From Endotrypanum monterogeii (Eukaryota > Euglenozoa > Kinetoplastea > Trypanosomatida > Trypanosomatidae), in NCBI GenBank assembly GCA_000333855.2, contig CM007346.1, positions 743,336 through 770,170 of the forward strand: 26,835 bases of DNA, read 5' to 3'. The number at the start of each line of letters is the position of its first letter. The stretch's first letter is position 1. Below, one piece after another: positions 26,454 through 26,835 of this stretch. A program made the position numbers and the translations under genes. A model generated the notes under the pieces. It made no database searches, had not been told where the DNA came from, and saw only the letters and a list, made by a program, of their open reading frames with translations.

Positions 26454-26498
26454 GGTATAAGTCTTATACCCCGTCCGCTTGACGCTCTGTCAGAGCGT
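26454..26498. repeat. Twin hairpins with identical GTC triloops
   Basis: GGTATAA-GTC-TTATACC at 26454-26470 and ACGCTCT-GTC-AGAGCGT at 26482-26498 are each perfect 7-bp stems with a GTC loop, separated by 11 bases. A T-run starts about 15 bases downstream. The structure is read directly; function is unknown. Confidence 0.7.
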
Positions 26499-26763
26499 GT
26501 GTGTGGTTGCAATTTTTTTTTTTTCTGTGCTGTTCGTTACGCTTGTCCTTTTGTGTGTTTTTCGTGGGGGTAGGGTAGAAAAGGGAAGCGGAGAGGGACT
26601 TTGTTCTCGTGTCTATCTTTCTGCGCTGAAGACTGCCGCCGACGTCGCCTCTCCCCCCCCTTTCACAAACTCGCGTGCGGTGTTTTTTATTGGCCCTTTT
26701 CCACTCTGTTTTAGCATTTTTGTTTGGTGTGCGTGCTGCTTCTCTTTGTCGGCGGGGGCGCAA

Positions 26764-26794
<31 letters not shown>

Positions 26795-26821
26795 TGTGTG
26801 TGTGTGTGTGTGTGTGTGTGT
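26764..26821. repeat. Compound (AT)n-(TG)n microsatellite
   Basis: An alternating AT tract (26764-26790) is followed after four bases by an alternating TG tract to 26821, close to the end of the window. Confidence 0.95.
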
Positions 26822-26835
26822 TGTTCTCTTCGGTA

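Larger units (their letters stand above)
25001..26835. other. Right-hand intergenic region, no recognised gene
   Basis: About 1.8 kb with no convincing coding frame on either strand. The longest frames are low complexity. Contents include T-runs, a CTGT repeat (26331-26345), twin hairpins (26454-26498), a T-run (26513-26524), an (AT)n tract (26764-26790) and a terminal (TG)n tract (26795-26821). The next gene should lie beyond the window if it continues on the same strand. Confidence 0.6.

Noticed and set aside
26440..26524. Possible tRNA or Pol III gene: TAGTGGT resembling an A box, GGTTGCAAT resembling a B box, followed by a T-run
   Set aside because: No acceptor stem, no proper anticodon or T arm, and the B box departs from GGTTCGANTCC. 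The hairpins are reported separately as unexplained.

Overview
The window looks like nuclear DNA of a kinetoplastid protist, most likely a Leishmaniinae species (Leishmania, Leptomonas, Crithidia or a close relative). Eight convincing protein genes all lie on the + strand. None shows an intron, and they are separated by 0.8-1.8 kb spacers full of (TA)n, (TG)n/(CA)n and homopolymer tracts. Before nearly every start ATG there is a pyrimidine-rich tract followed by an AG, as expected for spliced-leader trans-splicing of a polycistronic transcript. No promoter, operon-type ribosome site, tRNA, rRNA or transposon was recognised. The species and chromosome cannot be fixed from sequence reading alone.

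Layout, left to right: (1) 292-1341, a membrane-anchored SAM methyltransferase resembling the C-terminal methyltransferase domain of the ovothiol enzyme OvoA. (2) 2680-4854, a PHD-finger protein with acidic and basic low-complexity tails, presumably nuclear. (3) 5852-6136, a 94-residue very basic protein. (4) 7109-9382, a protein with armadillo-like helical repeats. (5) 10189-11232, a PQ-loop membrane protein of the SLC66A2/Any1 type. (6) 12529-15159, an unrecognised 876-residue protein with short coiled-coil segments. (7) 16699-20031, a large divergent protein kinase-like protein whose first ATG creates an acylation motif (MGCAGSK) and whose catalytic motifs are partly degenerate. (8) 21029-25000, a Ulp1/SENP-type SUMO protease with a complete catalytic set, a roughly 930-residue N-terminal extension and an insertion inside the catalytic domain.

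Several starts were moved from the longest open frame to the first ATG: 292, 5852, 7109, 16699 and 21029. In each case the longer frame begins at a non-ATG codon, which is not expected in this lineage. The genes do not form an obvious pathway. Co-orientation here reflects shared transcription, and regulation would be expected through UTRs and RNA stability.

The most interesting points are the stand-alone, membrane-anchored OvoA-like methyltransferase; the acylated kinase-like protein with about 440 residues between its DFG-equivalent and APE motifs; the interrupted SUMO protease domain; possible upstream ORFs before the PHD gene; two adjacent 7-bp hairpins that share a GTC triloop near the right end; and strong G-quadruplex-like runs in two spacers.
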